Made by a program: the position numbers and the translations under genes
DNA from: Gemmatimonadota bacterium
GTDB taxonomy: Bacteria > Gemmatimonadota > Gemmatimonadetes > Gemmatimonadales > GWC2-71-9
Direction: 5' to 3'
NCBI GenBank assembly: GCA_003220855.1
Contig: QHTP01000004.1
Location: 1-14,580 of the forward strand
DNA: 14,580 nt
The notes under the pieces: model-generated
The model's input: the letters and a program-made list of their open reading frames with translations, nothing else
Databases searched by the model: none
What the model was told of the DNA's origin: nothing
Shown: piece by piece, positions 1 through 6,197 of the stretch
How the letters are laid out: each line of letters starts with the position of its first letter
Numbering within the stretch: position 1 is the stretch's first letter

Positions 1-159
1 GTCGTCACCTTGGCCGACGGCACGGACACGATCGCGATCCGCACGATGGGAATGGTTTCCATGTCCTACGACCACCGCGTGGTGGACGGCGCCGACGCGG
101 ATCGGTTCCTCGCCGACGTGAAGCGGACGCTCGAGAACTTCCCCGAGGGAGCGATCTAG
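1..159 (+). CDS. Dihydrolipoamide acyltransferase (E2) C-terminus, partial
   Basis: Only the last 52 codons are present; the gene begins upstream of the window. The fragment reads through SYDHRVVDGADADRFL, the C-terminal catalytic signature of 2-oxoacid dehydrogenase E2 acyltransferases, with the catalytic His at fragment residue 25 and Asp at residue 29 (HxxxD). E2 forms the core of pyruvate, 2-oxoglutarate or branched-chain 2-oxoacid dehydrogenase complexes and moves the acyl group from lipoyl-lysine to CoA in the cytosol. The lipoyl and E1/E3-binding domains lie outside the window, so the substrate cannot be decided. It ends with TAG at 157-159, one base before the ATG of the next gene, so it probably shares a transcript with the genes downstream. 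Confidence 0.9.
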   Translation, partial: VVTLADGTDTIAIRTMGMVSMSYDHRVVDGADADRFLADVKRTLENFPEGAI

Positions 160-160
160 C

Positions 161-475
161 ATGCCCAAGGTGCTCACGGCCGCGCGGGTGCGCGTGCCCC
201 CGACCCACGAGGCGGACTACCTGGCCACGCTGCGCGAGCTGTGCCAGTTCGCCGAGGCCCGCGGCCAGCGCATCTGGCTGTTCCGCAACGCCAAGGATCC
301 GCACCTGTTTACGGAATTCTCCGAGAGCCAGACGGAGATGTCGCACCGGGCCCAGGCGTCCCGCCTCCCCGAGGAGATCAAACTCGAGAAGCGCTTGCAG
401 GGCCTCGGCACCTACGCCCCCGACGCCTGGGAGCTGTGGACCGAGGTGTCGCTCGGGGCCGCGGCGGAGGCGTAG
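161..475 (+). CDS. Small uncharacterised protein, possibly a ferredoxin-like alpha/beta fold
   Basis: The protein has 104 residues and no signal peptide or membrane segment. It starts MPKVLTAARVRV, a beta strand, followed by a helix rich in Glu/Arg (about residues 19-35) and a second strand QRIWLFRN. This order, together with the size, resembles dimeric alpha/beta-barrel (ABM/NIPSNAP-like) proteins, but I see no diagnostic motif, so that is only a guess. The ATG at 161 follows a GAGGGA ribosome-binding site (146-151) inside the end of the E2 gene. The tight spacing to E2 and to the next gene indicates translation from the same mRNA. Codon use matches its neighbours, which supports a real gene. 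No function can be assigned. Confidence 0.75.
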   Translation: MPKVLTAARVRVPPTHEADYLATLRELCQFAEARGQRIWLFRNAKDPHLFTEFSESQTEMSHRAQASRLPEEIKLEKRLQGLGTYAPDAWELWTEVSLGAAAEA

Positions 476-484
476 GGGAGAGCG

Positions 485-754
485 ATGGCGCGGCGCGCGG
501 TCGTCGTGGACGGCGGGTCGTGGGAGGTGTCTCCCTCGGGCCGCATCACGGTGTATGGGCGTGACCAGTTCGGGATCGTGTTCCAGCAGGGGACCGGCCC
601 CGAGCGCCGCCGCCGGTTCACGCGCTTCGCGCCGGTCGGCAACCGCAGCGCCGACGCGGCGCTCGCCGAGCTCTCCCCGCGGGATCTGGTGCAGCTGTTT
701 CGCGAGTCGCAACCGGCCTGGACGGCGCCGGAGAGTGCCTACGGCGCACGTTGA
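485..754 (+). CDS. Small uncharacterised protein
   Basis: The protein has 89 residues, is soluble, and is rich in Arg, Ala and Gly. It starts MARRAVVVDGGSWEVSPSGR and continues through short strand-like segments (ITVYGRDQFGIVFQQG) to a basic stretch, then a helical C-terminal third. I do not recognise the family. The ATG at 485 lies ten bases after the preceding stop, with a purine-rich GGGGAGAG just upstream. Its 3' end overlaps the start of the PHP gene by 20 bases, which suggests translational coupling. The strong third-position GC bias in this frame supports coding. No function is inferred. Confidence 0.7.
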   Translation: MARRAVVVDGGSWEVSPSGRITVYGRDQFGIVFQQGTGPERRRRFTRFAPVGNRSADAALAELSPRDLVQLFRESQPAWTAPESAYGAR

Positions 755-1610
755 CCTGCACTGTCATTCCACGGCGTCGGACGGGGAGTACCCGCCGGCC
801 GAGGTAGCGGAACGCGCCCACGTCGCGGGTCTCGCCGCCATCGCGTTGACCGATCACGATACCACCGGCGGCGTCCCGGAAGCGGCGCGCGCCGGCGCAG
901 CGCTCGGCGTCCGCGTCGTCTCGGGGTGCGAGTTCAGCGTCAAGGCGCCGTGGGGCGAGCTGCATCTGCTCGGCTACTTCCTGCCGCCCGGGCACCAGCA
1001 ACTCGAGGCGTTTCTCGCCACCACGCGCGCCGCGCGCCAGCGCCGCGCCGAGCAGATCGTCGCGCACCTGCACCGGCTCGGCGTGGCCATCGAGCTGACC
1101 GACGTGATGGCGGCGGCCGACGGCGGGGCGCTCGGCCGCCCCCACGTCGCCCGGGTCTTGGTCGAGCGTGGCGTGAGCAGCGACATCAACGACGCGTTCG
1201 GACGCTACCTGGGTCGCGGGCGGCCCGCCTACGTGGAGAAACCCCTGCCGACGCTGCGCCAGGTGACCGACCTGGTCCACGCCGTGGGCGGCGTCGCGGT
1301 CGCCGCGCATCTGGGCGACCGCGGCAGCGAAGGTCAGATCCGCCAGTTTCAAAATGACGGCCTCGACGGGCTCGAGGTGCGACACCCCAGCCATTCGGAG
1401 GCGACCGAGCGGCGGCTCATCGCGCTCGCCGAGCGCCTGGGGCTCGTGATCAGCGGCGGCTCGGACTGGCACGGCGACGTGGAGCTGGGCGATTCACACG
1501 CCGGGTTGGGTGACATGGACGTGCCGCTCGAATGGCTTGAGAAGCTCGAACAGCGTCGCGGAAAGACGTCACGGGAAATCGTCGCGGAGACCCGTAAGGA
1601 GCCCCCATGA
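735..1610 (+). CDS. PHP-domain phosphoesterase, TrpH/YciV (RNase AM) type
   Basis: The protein has 291 residues if translation starts at the GTG at 735. The open frame extends further upstream, but the first PHP strand begins at HVDLHCHS, just after this codon. Metal-binding PHP motifs are visible: H9-x-H11, D16-G17, TDHD (D40-H41-D42), GCEF (E66) and GSDWH near the C-terminus (D244, H246). The insert with RPHVARVLVERG is typical of the TrpH/YciV branch. Characterised members use a tri-metal site to hydrolyse 3',5'-nucleotide bisphosphates and to trim 5' ends of structured RNAs. The cytosolic location is inferred from the lack of a signal peptide. Its stop overlaps the ATG of the peroxiredoxin gene (ATGA, 1607-1610). 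The family is secure; the substrate is inferred. Confidence 0.88.
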   Translation: MPTAHVDLHCHSTASDGEYPPAEVAERAHVAGLAAIALTDHDTTGGVPEAARAGAALGVRVVSGCEFSVKAPWGELHLLGYFLPPGHQQLEAFLATTRAARQRRAEQIVAHLHRLGVAIELTDVMAAADGGALGRPHVARVLVERGVSSDINDAFGRYLGRGRPAYVEKPLPTLRQVTDLVHAVGGVAVAAHLGDRGSEGQIRQFQNDGLDGLEVRHPSHSEATERRLIALAERLGLVISGGSDWHGDVELGDSHAGLGDMDVPLEWLEKLEQRRGKTSREIVAETRKEPP

Positions 1611-2047
1611 GCGAGCCGTTGGCAATCGGCAGCAAAGCACCCGCGTTCACCGCCCCTGCCTCCGACGACAAGACGTACACGCTGGCGGACGTGCTGAAGA
1701 CGACCCACGTCGCGCTCGTCTTCTATCCGGGAAACAACACGCCCGGCTGAAACCGCCAACTCTCCGCCGTGCGCGACGAGATGGCCAAGTTCCGGGCAGC
1801 CAACATCCAGCCGTTCGGCGTGAATCCCGCCGGGGTGGAGGGCCACGCCGGCTACGTCCGCAAGCTGGGGTTCAATTTTCCGCTGCTCTCCGATCCGGAC
1901 CGCGCGATCGCGCGCGCGTACCACGCGCTCAAAGACGATGGCAAGGGGATCCAGCGCACCGTGTACCTCGTGAGCCAGGCCGGGAAGATCGCCTTCGCAC
2001 AGCGCGGCGCACCGCCGGTCGACGAGATCGTCGCCAGTGCCCCCTGA
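1607..2047 (+). CDS. Selenocysteine-containing peroxiredoxin (BCP/PrxQ-like), UGA recoded at codon 48
   Basis: The gene encodes 146 residues if the in-frame TGA at 1748-1750 is read as selenocysteine. The ATG at 1607 follows AAGGAG (1596-1601) and overlaps the PHP stop. The N-terminal 47 codons read as an AhpC/TSA-fold start (IGSKAPAFTAPASDDKTYTL, then VALVFYPGNNTPG). The next codon is TGA, where the family has its peroxidatic Cys (PxxxTPGC), and the same frame continues NRQLSAVRDEMAKF, the expected helix, on to FNFPLLSDPDR, QRTVYLV and a TGA stop at 2045-2047. P41, T45, U48 and R117 form the expected active site. The protein has no Cys at all, so it would be a 1-Sec enzyme reduced by an external thiol. 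A SECIS-like hairpin starts five bases after the TGA. Conventional calling would show only a C-terminal stub starting near 1769. The likely reaction is reduction of peroxides in the cytosol; the trxB gene downstream offers a reductant route. Confidence 0.9.
1755..1785 (+). promoter_or_regulatory. Bacterial SECIS-like hairpin of the selenoperoxiredoxin
   Basis: The hairpin pairs GCCA 1755-1758 with TGGC 1782-1785, TCTC 1761-1764 with GAGA 1778-1781, and CGC 1765-1767 with GCG 1773-1775. Two-base AC bulges sit at 1759-1760 and 1776-1777. The apical loop is CGTGC (1768-1772), with G as its second base and a GU dinucleotide. Seventeen bases separate the TGA from the loop. The published bacterial SECIS model asks for roughly 16-37 bases and a G in the first two loop positions, so both conditions are met. 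SelB would bind here to deliver Sec-tRNA. Pairing was done by hand. Confidence 0.75.
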
Positions 2048-2762
2048 CTTTCGGGGCAAGGTGGCGCTCGTCACGGGCGTCGGCCGGGTGGGCCAGATCG
2101 GGTACGCCGTCGCCACCGGGTTTGCCCGCGCAGGCGCGCAGCTCGTCATCGCCGACCGGACCGCAAGCGCGGTTGCCGAGCGGGCGCAGGAGCTCGCGGC
2201 CCAGGGGTTCGCGGTCCAGGCGACGGCGGGCGACCTGACGACGCCCGAGCCCGCGCGCCGCGCCGTGGCCACGGCGCGCGAGCGCTTCGGGGGGCTCGAC
2301 GTCGTGGTGAACGTCGCGGGCGGCCTGGTCAACTTCGGCCCGGTGCTCGCGCTCGGTCCCGAGCAGCTCGAGCGCGAGCTCGCCGTCAACATCAAGACGA
2401 CGTTCTTTGTGTCGCAGGCGGCCATCCCGCTGCTGCGTGAGCGGGGCGGCGGCGCCATCGTGAACTTCGCCTCGATGGCCGTTCTCAAGCCCCAGAGCCA
2501 GATGGCCTCCTACATCGCGGCCAAGGCCGCCGTCGCGGGGCTCACCCGCGCACTCGCGCGCGAGCTCTCCGGCGACCGGATCCGCGTGAACGCGGTGGCG
2601 CCCGGGACCATGCGCACCGCCGACAACCTCGCGCAAATGAAGGACGCGAAAGTGCGCTGGGTGGAGCTCGACGACCTGGTTGCCGCGGTGCTGTATCTGG
2701 CGAGCGACGAGGCGCGGGCGGTGAGCGGCGACATCCTCTCCGTCGCCGGAGGCGACGTCTGA
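2037..2762 (+). CDS. Short-chain dehydrogenase/reductase (SDR), NAD(P)-dependent
   Basis: The protein has 241 residues, a classical SDR length. The GTG at 2037 lies within the end of the peroxiredoxin gene (11-base overlap) and puts the first strand (GKVALVTG) at residue 8. The cofactor-binding loop is TGVGRVGQIG, a variant of TGxxxGxG. NVAGG replaces the structural NNAG. The catalytic residues are S146 in NFASM, Y159 and K163 in YIAAK. The C-terminal part has RIRVNAVAPGTM and the usual ending in which the new cofactor-site helix leads to SGDILSVAGG. These proteins oxidise alcohols or reduce ketones or enoyl substrates. Nothing here indicates the substrate; general SDR/FabG-like chemistry is the limit of the call. 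It is translationally coupled to the selenoprotein gene. Confidence 0.9.
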   Translation: MPPDFRGKVALVTGVGRVGQIGYAVATGFARAGAQLVIADRTASAVAERAQELAAQGFAVQATAGDLTTPEPARRAVATARERFGGLDVVVNVAGGLVNFGPVLALGPEQLERELAVNIKTTFFVSQAAIPLLRERGGGAIVNFASMAVLKPQSQMASYIAAKAAVAGLTRALARELSGDRIRVNAVAPGTMRTADNLAQMKDAKVRWVELDDLVAAVLYLASDEARAVSGDILSVAGGDV

Positions 2763-2776
2763 GCGATCCCGTCGTG

Positions 2777-3547
2777 ATGCGTGACGTCATCGTGGTCGGG
2801 GGAGGCTGCTACGGCAGCTTCTACGCCGCCCAGCTCGCCAGGGCCAAAGAGCGGGGCCGGGCCCGCTTCCGGCGCGTCGTGGTGGTGGATCGGGACCCCG
2901 AGTGCCGCGCCCGCCGCGAGCTGGGTGACGCACCGGACCGTGCGTTCGAGGTGCGCGACTGGAGCACCTACTTCCGCGAGTTCCTCGGTGCGGCCGCTCC
3001 GGCGCGCTCCGGCGAGCCACAGGATTACATCGTGCCGTCGCCACTCATGCCGCACCTCATGTTCGAGTGGGTGCTCGCCCGCGCACGCGAGCGCTGGCCC
3101 GGACGTCCGATCGACGTCGCCCCGGTCCCCGACACCCTGGGCACGCCATACGATCGCGCCGCCCCCGCTCCCGACCATACCCGCTACGTGTCGTTCGCGG
3201 ACTGGATCTGCCCCACCCACTGCATCGAACCCACGGTCTGTCCAGCGATCGGCAGCACGCGGAGCTGGGAGATGGGCGACGCGGTGCGGGCGCTCGCAGG
3301 GCGGCTACGCGCGGCCGGCCAGCCGGTCCACGGGCCGGCGTTGTTCGTCTGCCGCCACCACGTATTCGGCGTCGGCACATTCGCGGTGGAGACGGTGCTG
3401 GCGGGGGACGGGATCGTGCGGGCCGCGGGCGAGACCGGGGCGCCGGCGGCGGTCCTGGTGGGCACGGTCAGCGCGTGTCACGGAGCGCTGAATCTGTTAC
3501 GGATCGGGGCGGCACAGGCGGCTACGGGCGGCAAGGGGCGGCAGTAG
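2777..3547 (+). CDS. Uncharacterised Rossmann-like, cysteine-rich protein
   Basis: The protein has 256 residues from the ATG at 2777; a GTG codon directly before it (2774) is an alternative start. The N-terminus RDVIVVGGGCYGSFYAAQL is a strand and glycine-rich loop like a dinucleotide-binding Rossmann fold, with C11 inside the loop, followed by a second strand RVVVVDRD. The middle contains WICPTHCIEPTVCP, with C145, C149 and C155, a spacing that could hold a metal or Fe-S cluster or form disulfides. Further Cys/His sites (FVCRHHVFGVGTF, SACHGA) follow. I do not know this family. The lack of a full FAD or NAD domain argues against a standard oxidoreductase, but the position between SDR and TrxB genes suggests a redox role. 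The last 15 or so codons (AAQAATGGKGRQ) come from a decamer repeat and are probably a disordered tail. Confidence 0.75.
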   Translation: MRDVIVVGGGCYGSFYAAQLARAKERGRARFRRVVVVDRDPECRARRELGDAPDRAFEVRDWSTYFREFLGAAAPARSGEPQDYIVPSPLMPHLMFEWVLARARERWPGRPIDVAPVPDTLGTPYDRAAPAPDHTRYVSFADWICPTHCIEPTVCPAIGSTRSWEMGDAVRALAGRLRAAGQPVHGPALFVCRHHVFGVGTFAVETVLAGDGIVRAAGETGAPAAVLVGTVSACHGALNLLRIGAAQAATGGKGRQ

Positions 3548-3570
3548 CTACCCGTGCCGCCTCTGCCGCC
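3506..3570. repeat. Decamer-periodic inverted repeat array (copy A)
   Basis: GGCGGC occurs at 3508, 3517, 3527 and 3537 (steps of 9, 10 and 10 bases). The inverse GCCGCC then occurs at 3556 and 3565. The array spans the stop codon of the Rossmann-like gene and the start of the DUF309 gene, so it encodes the tail of one protein and the MPPLPP start of the next. The unit (about GGGCGGCAGA) is the same as in the copy at 11541-11670. Confidence 0.6.
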
Positions 3571-3928
3571 GGTGACTCCCGACGAGCGTCACGCGATCCT
3601 CGTCCGCGCCCGCGATCTCTTCAACTCCGGCGCCTACTGGGAAGCCCACGAGGCCCTGGAAACCGTGTGGCGTTCTATTATTAGCGACGGGAACCGCGAT
3701 GCGGCACGCGTGTGGCAGGGGCTCATCCAGGCGGCCGCCGCGCTGTTGCATCAACGCCGTGGCAACCGACACGGCGTCGCGGCGGTGGGCCGGGGGGCGC
3801 TCGAAAAGCTCGCGGGCACCCAGCGGGCCGACGTGGAGTTCGAGACCGTGCGATTCCGTGCGGACCTGGAACGGGCGCTCGCGGGCGAAGCCGAGCCGCC
3901 GCGACTCGAGTTGCAGACGGAGGACTGA
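3554..3928 (+). CDS. DUF309 domain protein
   Basis: The protein has 124 residues, all-helical and soluble. Residues 10-65 carry the DUF309 hallmark: a helix ending LFNSGAYWEAHEALETVWR, then a second helix with WQGLIQAAAALLHQRRGN. These Glu/His/Trp residues line a putative pocket conserved in the family. The function of DUF309 is not established to my knowledge. The GTG at 3554 lies six bases after the preceding stop; its first codons derive from the repeat array there, so the true start could also be slightly downstream. It ends just before trxB and is presumably co-transcribed. The family call is firm; the role is unknown. Confidence 0.85.
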   Translation: MPPLPPVTPDERHAILVRARDLFNSGAYWEAHEALETVWRSIISDGNRDAARVWQGLIQAAAALLHQRRGNRHGVAAVGRGALEKLAGTQRADVEFETVRFRADLERALAGEAEPPRLELQTED

Positions 3929-3934
3929 GGACGG

Positions 3935-4903
3935 ATGACTCCCAACGCTCCCAACGGATACGATGTGATCATCGTCGGTGCGGGGCCTGCGGGCCTGTGC
4001 GCCGCGATGTACGCCGGGCGGGGCATGCTGAAGGCGCTCACGATCGAGCGTGGCGCGCCCGGCGGCGAGCTCCTGAACACGGACCTGATCGAGGACTACA
4101 TCGGGTTCGAGAGCATCAAGGGCTGGGAGCTGGCCCAGAAGATGACCGAGCACGCCAAGAAGTTCGGGGCCGAGATCGTCACCGACAGCGTGGAACGGAT
4201 CCGCAAGGCGGAGGACGGCTGGTTCGACGTCGCCACGACCCGGGGGAAAACCTATCGCGCGCCTGCCGTGATTCTCACGGCGGGCGGGACCCCGGTCAAG
4301 CTCGGTGTGCCGGGAGAGAAGGAATACGCCGGGAAAGGTGTTTCGTACTGCGCGGTGTGCGACGGCGCGTTCTTCAAGGGTGAAGTGCTCGCCGTCGTGG
4401 GCGGCGGCGACGCCGCCGTCGAGGAGGCAGACTATCTCACACGCTACGCGACCAAAGTGTACATCGTGCATCGGCGCGACCAGCTGCGGGCGTCGAAGAT
4501 CATCCAGGAGCGCGCCTTCGCGAACCCCAAGATCGAGATGGTCTGGAACAAACGCGTGCTGGAGATCAAGGGCACCGAGCGCGGGACCGATCACCTCGTC
4601 CTCGAAGACACGGCGACGGGCGGGCGCGCCACCCTGGCGGTCGGGGGCGTATTCATCTTCGTCGGGTTCAGGCCCAACTCGGGACTGGTCGAGGGGCACG
4701 CGCAGCACGACGCCGCCGGATACTTCATCACCGACGAGCGGATGATGACGTCGATCCCCGGTCTGTTCGCGGCGGGCGACGTGCGCAGCCAGCTGACCCG
4801 CCAGATCACCACGGCGGTGGGCGACGCAACCACGGCGGCGATCGCGGTCGAGAAGTATCTCGCGGCCGTGCGGGAGCGGGAGAAAGCGGGCGTCGCGTCA
4901 TGA
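3935..4903 (+). CDS. trxB: Thioredoxin-disulfide reductase
   Basis: The protein has 322 residues, the normal size for low-molecular-weight TrxB. It has the N-terminal FAD motif VIIVGAGPAGLCAAMYAGR (from residue 11), the redox-active pair C139-A-V-C142 in SYCAVCDGAFF, the NADPH motif VVGGGDAAVEEADYL with VHRRDQLRA, and the C-terminal FAD motif GLFAAGDVRSQLTRQITTAVGD. The enzyme passes electrons from NADPH through FAD to thioredoxin in the cytosol. The context is informative: it sits in the same gene string as the selenoperoxiredoxin and the AhpD-like selenoprotein, both of which need a thiol reductant. No thioredoxin gene is visible in the window. Its stop overlaps the start of the next gene (ATGA at 4900-4903). 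A relative such as ferredoxin/flavodoxin-NADP reductase lacks the CxxC, so it is unlikely. Confidence 0.96.
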   Translation: MTPNAPNGYDVIIVGAGPAGLCAAMYAGRGMLKALTIERGAPGGELLNTDLIEDYIGFESIKGWELAQKMTEHAKKFGAEIVTDSVERIRKAEDGWFDVATTRGKTYRAPAVILTAGGTPVKLGVPGEKEYAGKGVSYCAVCDGAFFKGEVLAVVGGGDAAVEEADYLTRYATKVYIVHRRDQLRASKIIQERAFANPKIEMVWNKRVLEIKGTERGTDHLVLEDTATGGRATLAVGGVFIFVGFRPNSGLVEGHAQHDAAGYFITDERMMTSIPGLFAAGDVRSQLTRQITTAVGDATTAAIAVEKYLAAVREREKAGVAS

Positions 4904-5538
4904 AGGTGGTGCCGATCCCGAACGGGCAGTTCGTCGAGAACTGCTACCTCGTCATCGATGACGCCGGCGGTGAATGCGCGATCATCGATCCGGGCGAGGA
5001 GGCGGGGTTGATCGCGCACAAGCTCGCGACGGCGGGCGTGACACCCGTAGCGATCTGGCTGACCCACGCCCATCTCGATCATATCCTCGGTGTCGCCCGG
5101 CTCAAGGCCGACAGCGGGGTCCCCGTCTACCTCCACCCGGGCGACCGCGCTTTGTACGACCACGTTCCGGAGCAGGCGGTCGCCTTCGGGATGCGCGCGG
5201 AGCCGCTTCCCGCGCCCGACCGCGCCCTTTCCCACGGCGACGTGCTCAAGGTCGGCACGCTCGAATTCCGGGTGCGACACGCGCCGGGCCATTCGCCGGG
5301 CAGCGTCGTGTTCGAGGGACAGGGCGTGGCGTTCGGCGGGGACGTGCTGTTCCAGGGCTCGATCGGGCGGACCGACCTGCCGGGGGGCGACTTCGAGACG
5401 CTGCTGCGCAGCATCGAGCGCGAGTTGCTTACGCTGCCCGATTCGACGATCGTGTACTGCGGGCATGGACCAGAAACCACTGTGGGACGCGAGCGCCGGG
5501 CCAACCCCTTCCTCACCGGCGCCCATCGGCTCGGCTAG
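4900..5538 (+). CDS. Metallo-beta-lactamase-fold hydrolase, glyoxalase II-like
   Basis: The protein has 212 residues. The metal-binding motif is H56-A-H58-L-D60-H61 (TxHxHxDH), preceded by the ENCYLVIDD and AIIDPGEE strands. RHAPGHSPGS supplies the third metal His, FGGDVLF the bridging Asp and YCGHGPETT the last His. Length and motif spacing match the short YcbL-like glyoxalase II branch, which hydrolyses thioesters such as S-lactoylglutathione; other MBL-fold hydrolases with the same layout have unknown substrates. There is no signal peptide, so the enzyme is cytosolic. It overlaps trxB by four bases, so the two are very probably co-translated, consistent with a thiol or aldehyde detoxification role. 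The substrate is inferred, not shown. Confidence 0.9.
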   Translation: MKVVPIPNGQFVENCYLVIDDAGGECAIIDPGEEAGLIAHKLATAGVTPVAIWLTHAHLDHILGVARLKADSGVPVYLHPGDRALYDHVPEQAVAFGMRAEPLPAPDRALSHGDVLKVGTLEFRVRHAPGHSPGSVVFEGQGVAFGGDVLFQGSIGRTDLPGGDFETLLRSIERELLTLPDSTIVYCGHGPETTVGRERRANPFLTGAHRLG

Positions 5539-5656
5539 AGCGCCGCGGCCGACTTGCCTGCGGTGCGGCACGGAGGTCCGGCCCCGGCCCTGGGGCTGCA
5601 AGAACCCGTGCCCGAACTGTGGCTTCAACTACCCGCTGGGCGACTGCTCCGACTGA
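5465..5656 (+). CDS. Small zinc-ribbon protein
   Basis: A 63-residue protein from the ATG at 5465, overlapping the 3' end of the hydrolase gene by 74 bases in another frame. The C-terminal half is clearly coding: CLRCG (C31, C34), then GCKNPCPNCGF (C45, C49, C52) and GDCSD (C61). Two CxxC pairs are the usual zinc-ribbon or rubredoxin-like knuckle arrangement. The first 28 residues, rich in Pro, Ala and Ser, look like out-of-frame hydrolase sequence. The true start may therefore be a non-standard codon near 5540, because there is no ATG, GTG or TTG in frame between 5468 and the first CxxC. The role is unknown; small zinc ribbons often bind nucleic acid or protein partners. The stop lies ten bases before the next start. 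Confidence 0.65.
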   Translation: MDQKPLWDASAGPTPSSPAPIGSARAPRPTCLRCGTEVRPRPWGCKNPCPNCGFNYPLGDCSD

Positions 5657-5666
5657 ACCGGGCGGC

Positions 5667-6197
5667 ATGATCAACCACGTGCTGGCGCTGGCGCTCCTGG
5701 GTGTGGACTGCGTCGCTCGCGCGTGGCGCATTCAGCTCGCGACGTGGACGGCGGGCGGTCGGCTCTCGTTCCGCGACGCGTTCCGCCTGAATCTGTACGG
5801 CGAAGCCGCCTCGCAGCTCACGCCCAACCGGCTGGGAGGCGAGCCGGCGCGGTTCCTCGGCCTCAACGAAGCGCGGTTGCGACCCGTCACCGGCATCGTG
5901 GCGATCGGGGTCGAGGTGGCGTGCGAATGGCCGGTGTTCCTGCTGGTGGGTGCGGCGCTGTTCGGCTACTACGTGCCGGACTGGCGGGACGCCGCCCGAA
6001 CCTGGTTGCACCGCCACCGGGCAGGTGAGCTGGTCACCGTCGAGATCATCGCGCTCGTCGTCCTCGTGACCGTGTACCTGCTGCAGCGGCTGGCGCGCGC
6101 GGGGTTCATCCGCCACCGCGTGCGGCGCCAGTGGCGCGTCGCCTGGGCGCACGTGCGCCGCGCCCCGCGCTGGGCGCAGGCGCGCTCCTCACCGTAG
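5667..6197 (+). CDS. Flippase-like (LPG synthase TM / UPF0104) membrane protein, N-terminal part before a frameshift
   Basis: This 176-codon frame from the ATG at 5667 holds the N-terminal two thirds of a polytopic protein of the lysylphosphatidylglycerol synthase transmembrane/UPF0104 family. A membrane helix at residues 2-18 is followed by LSFRDAFRLNLYGEAASQLTPNRLGGEPARFLGLNEARL, the conserved cytoplasmic segment of the family (broadly SFR-AF--N--GEAASQLTP-R-GGEP), then helices around VTGIVAIGVEVACEW, FLLVGAALFGYYV and EIIALVVLVTVYLL. The frame ends at TAG 6195-6197 after a tail that no longer looks like the family; the matching sequence continues one frame back. Family members sit in the inner membrane and are proposed to move lipid-linked substrates. 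The stop and the change of frame indicate a one-base deletion near 6150-6172. Confidence 0.7.
   Translation: MINHVLALALLGVDCVARAWRIQLATWTAGGRLSFRDAFRLNLYGEAASQLTPNRLGGEPARFLGLNEARLRPVTGIVAIGVEVACEWPVFLLVGAALFGYYVPDWRDAARTWLHRHRAGELVTVEIIALVVLVTVYLLQRLARAGFIRHRVRRQWRVAWAHVRRAPRWAQARSSP

Noticed and set aside
618..1472. Long minus-strand open frames opposite the PHP, SDR, aspA, cysM and moeZ genes
   Set aside because: They are shadows caused by high GC. Each lies antisense to a gene with clear family motifs and has low-complexity Arg/Ala/Gly composition without recognisable domains.
1748..1750. TGA as a nonsense mutation or a genome-wide TGA recoding (Trp/Gly code)
   Set aside because: TGA ends many intact genes here (PHP, SDR, DUF309, trxB, sseA, cysM, mec, moeZ), so it is a normal stop. 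Both internal TGAs fall on catalytic Cys codons and are followed by SECIS-like hairpins, which random mutation or a variant code would not explain.
1769..2047. A stand-alone gene starting at an internal GTG in the peroxiredoxin
   Set aside because: It would lack the first half of the thioredoxin fold and the active site, and it has no ribosome-binding site; it is the C-terminal part of the selenoprotein.
3506..3570. CRISPR array
   Set aside because: The units are about 10 bases with no spacers and an inverted arrangement, and no cas genes are nearby.
5654..5656. TGA of the zinc-ribbon gene as another selenocysteine codon
   Set aside because: The frame after it shows no continuing cysteine-rich sequence, no SECIS-like hairpin is evident, and the ending GDCSD looks complete.
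6131..6197. Programmed -1 frameshift in the flippase-like gene
   Set aside because: No slippery heptamer is evident, and a one-base loss in the C run at 6163-6166 explains the shift more simply.
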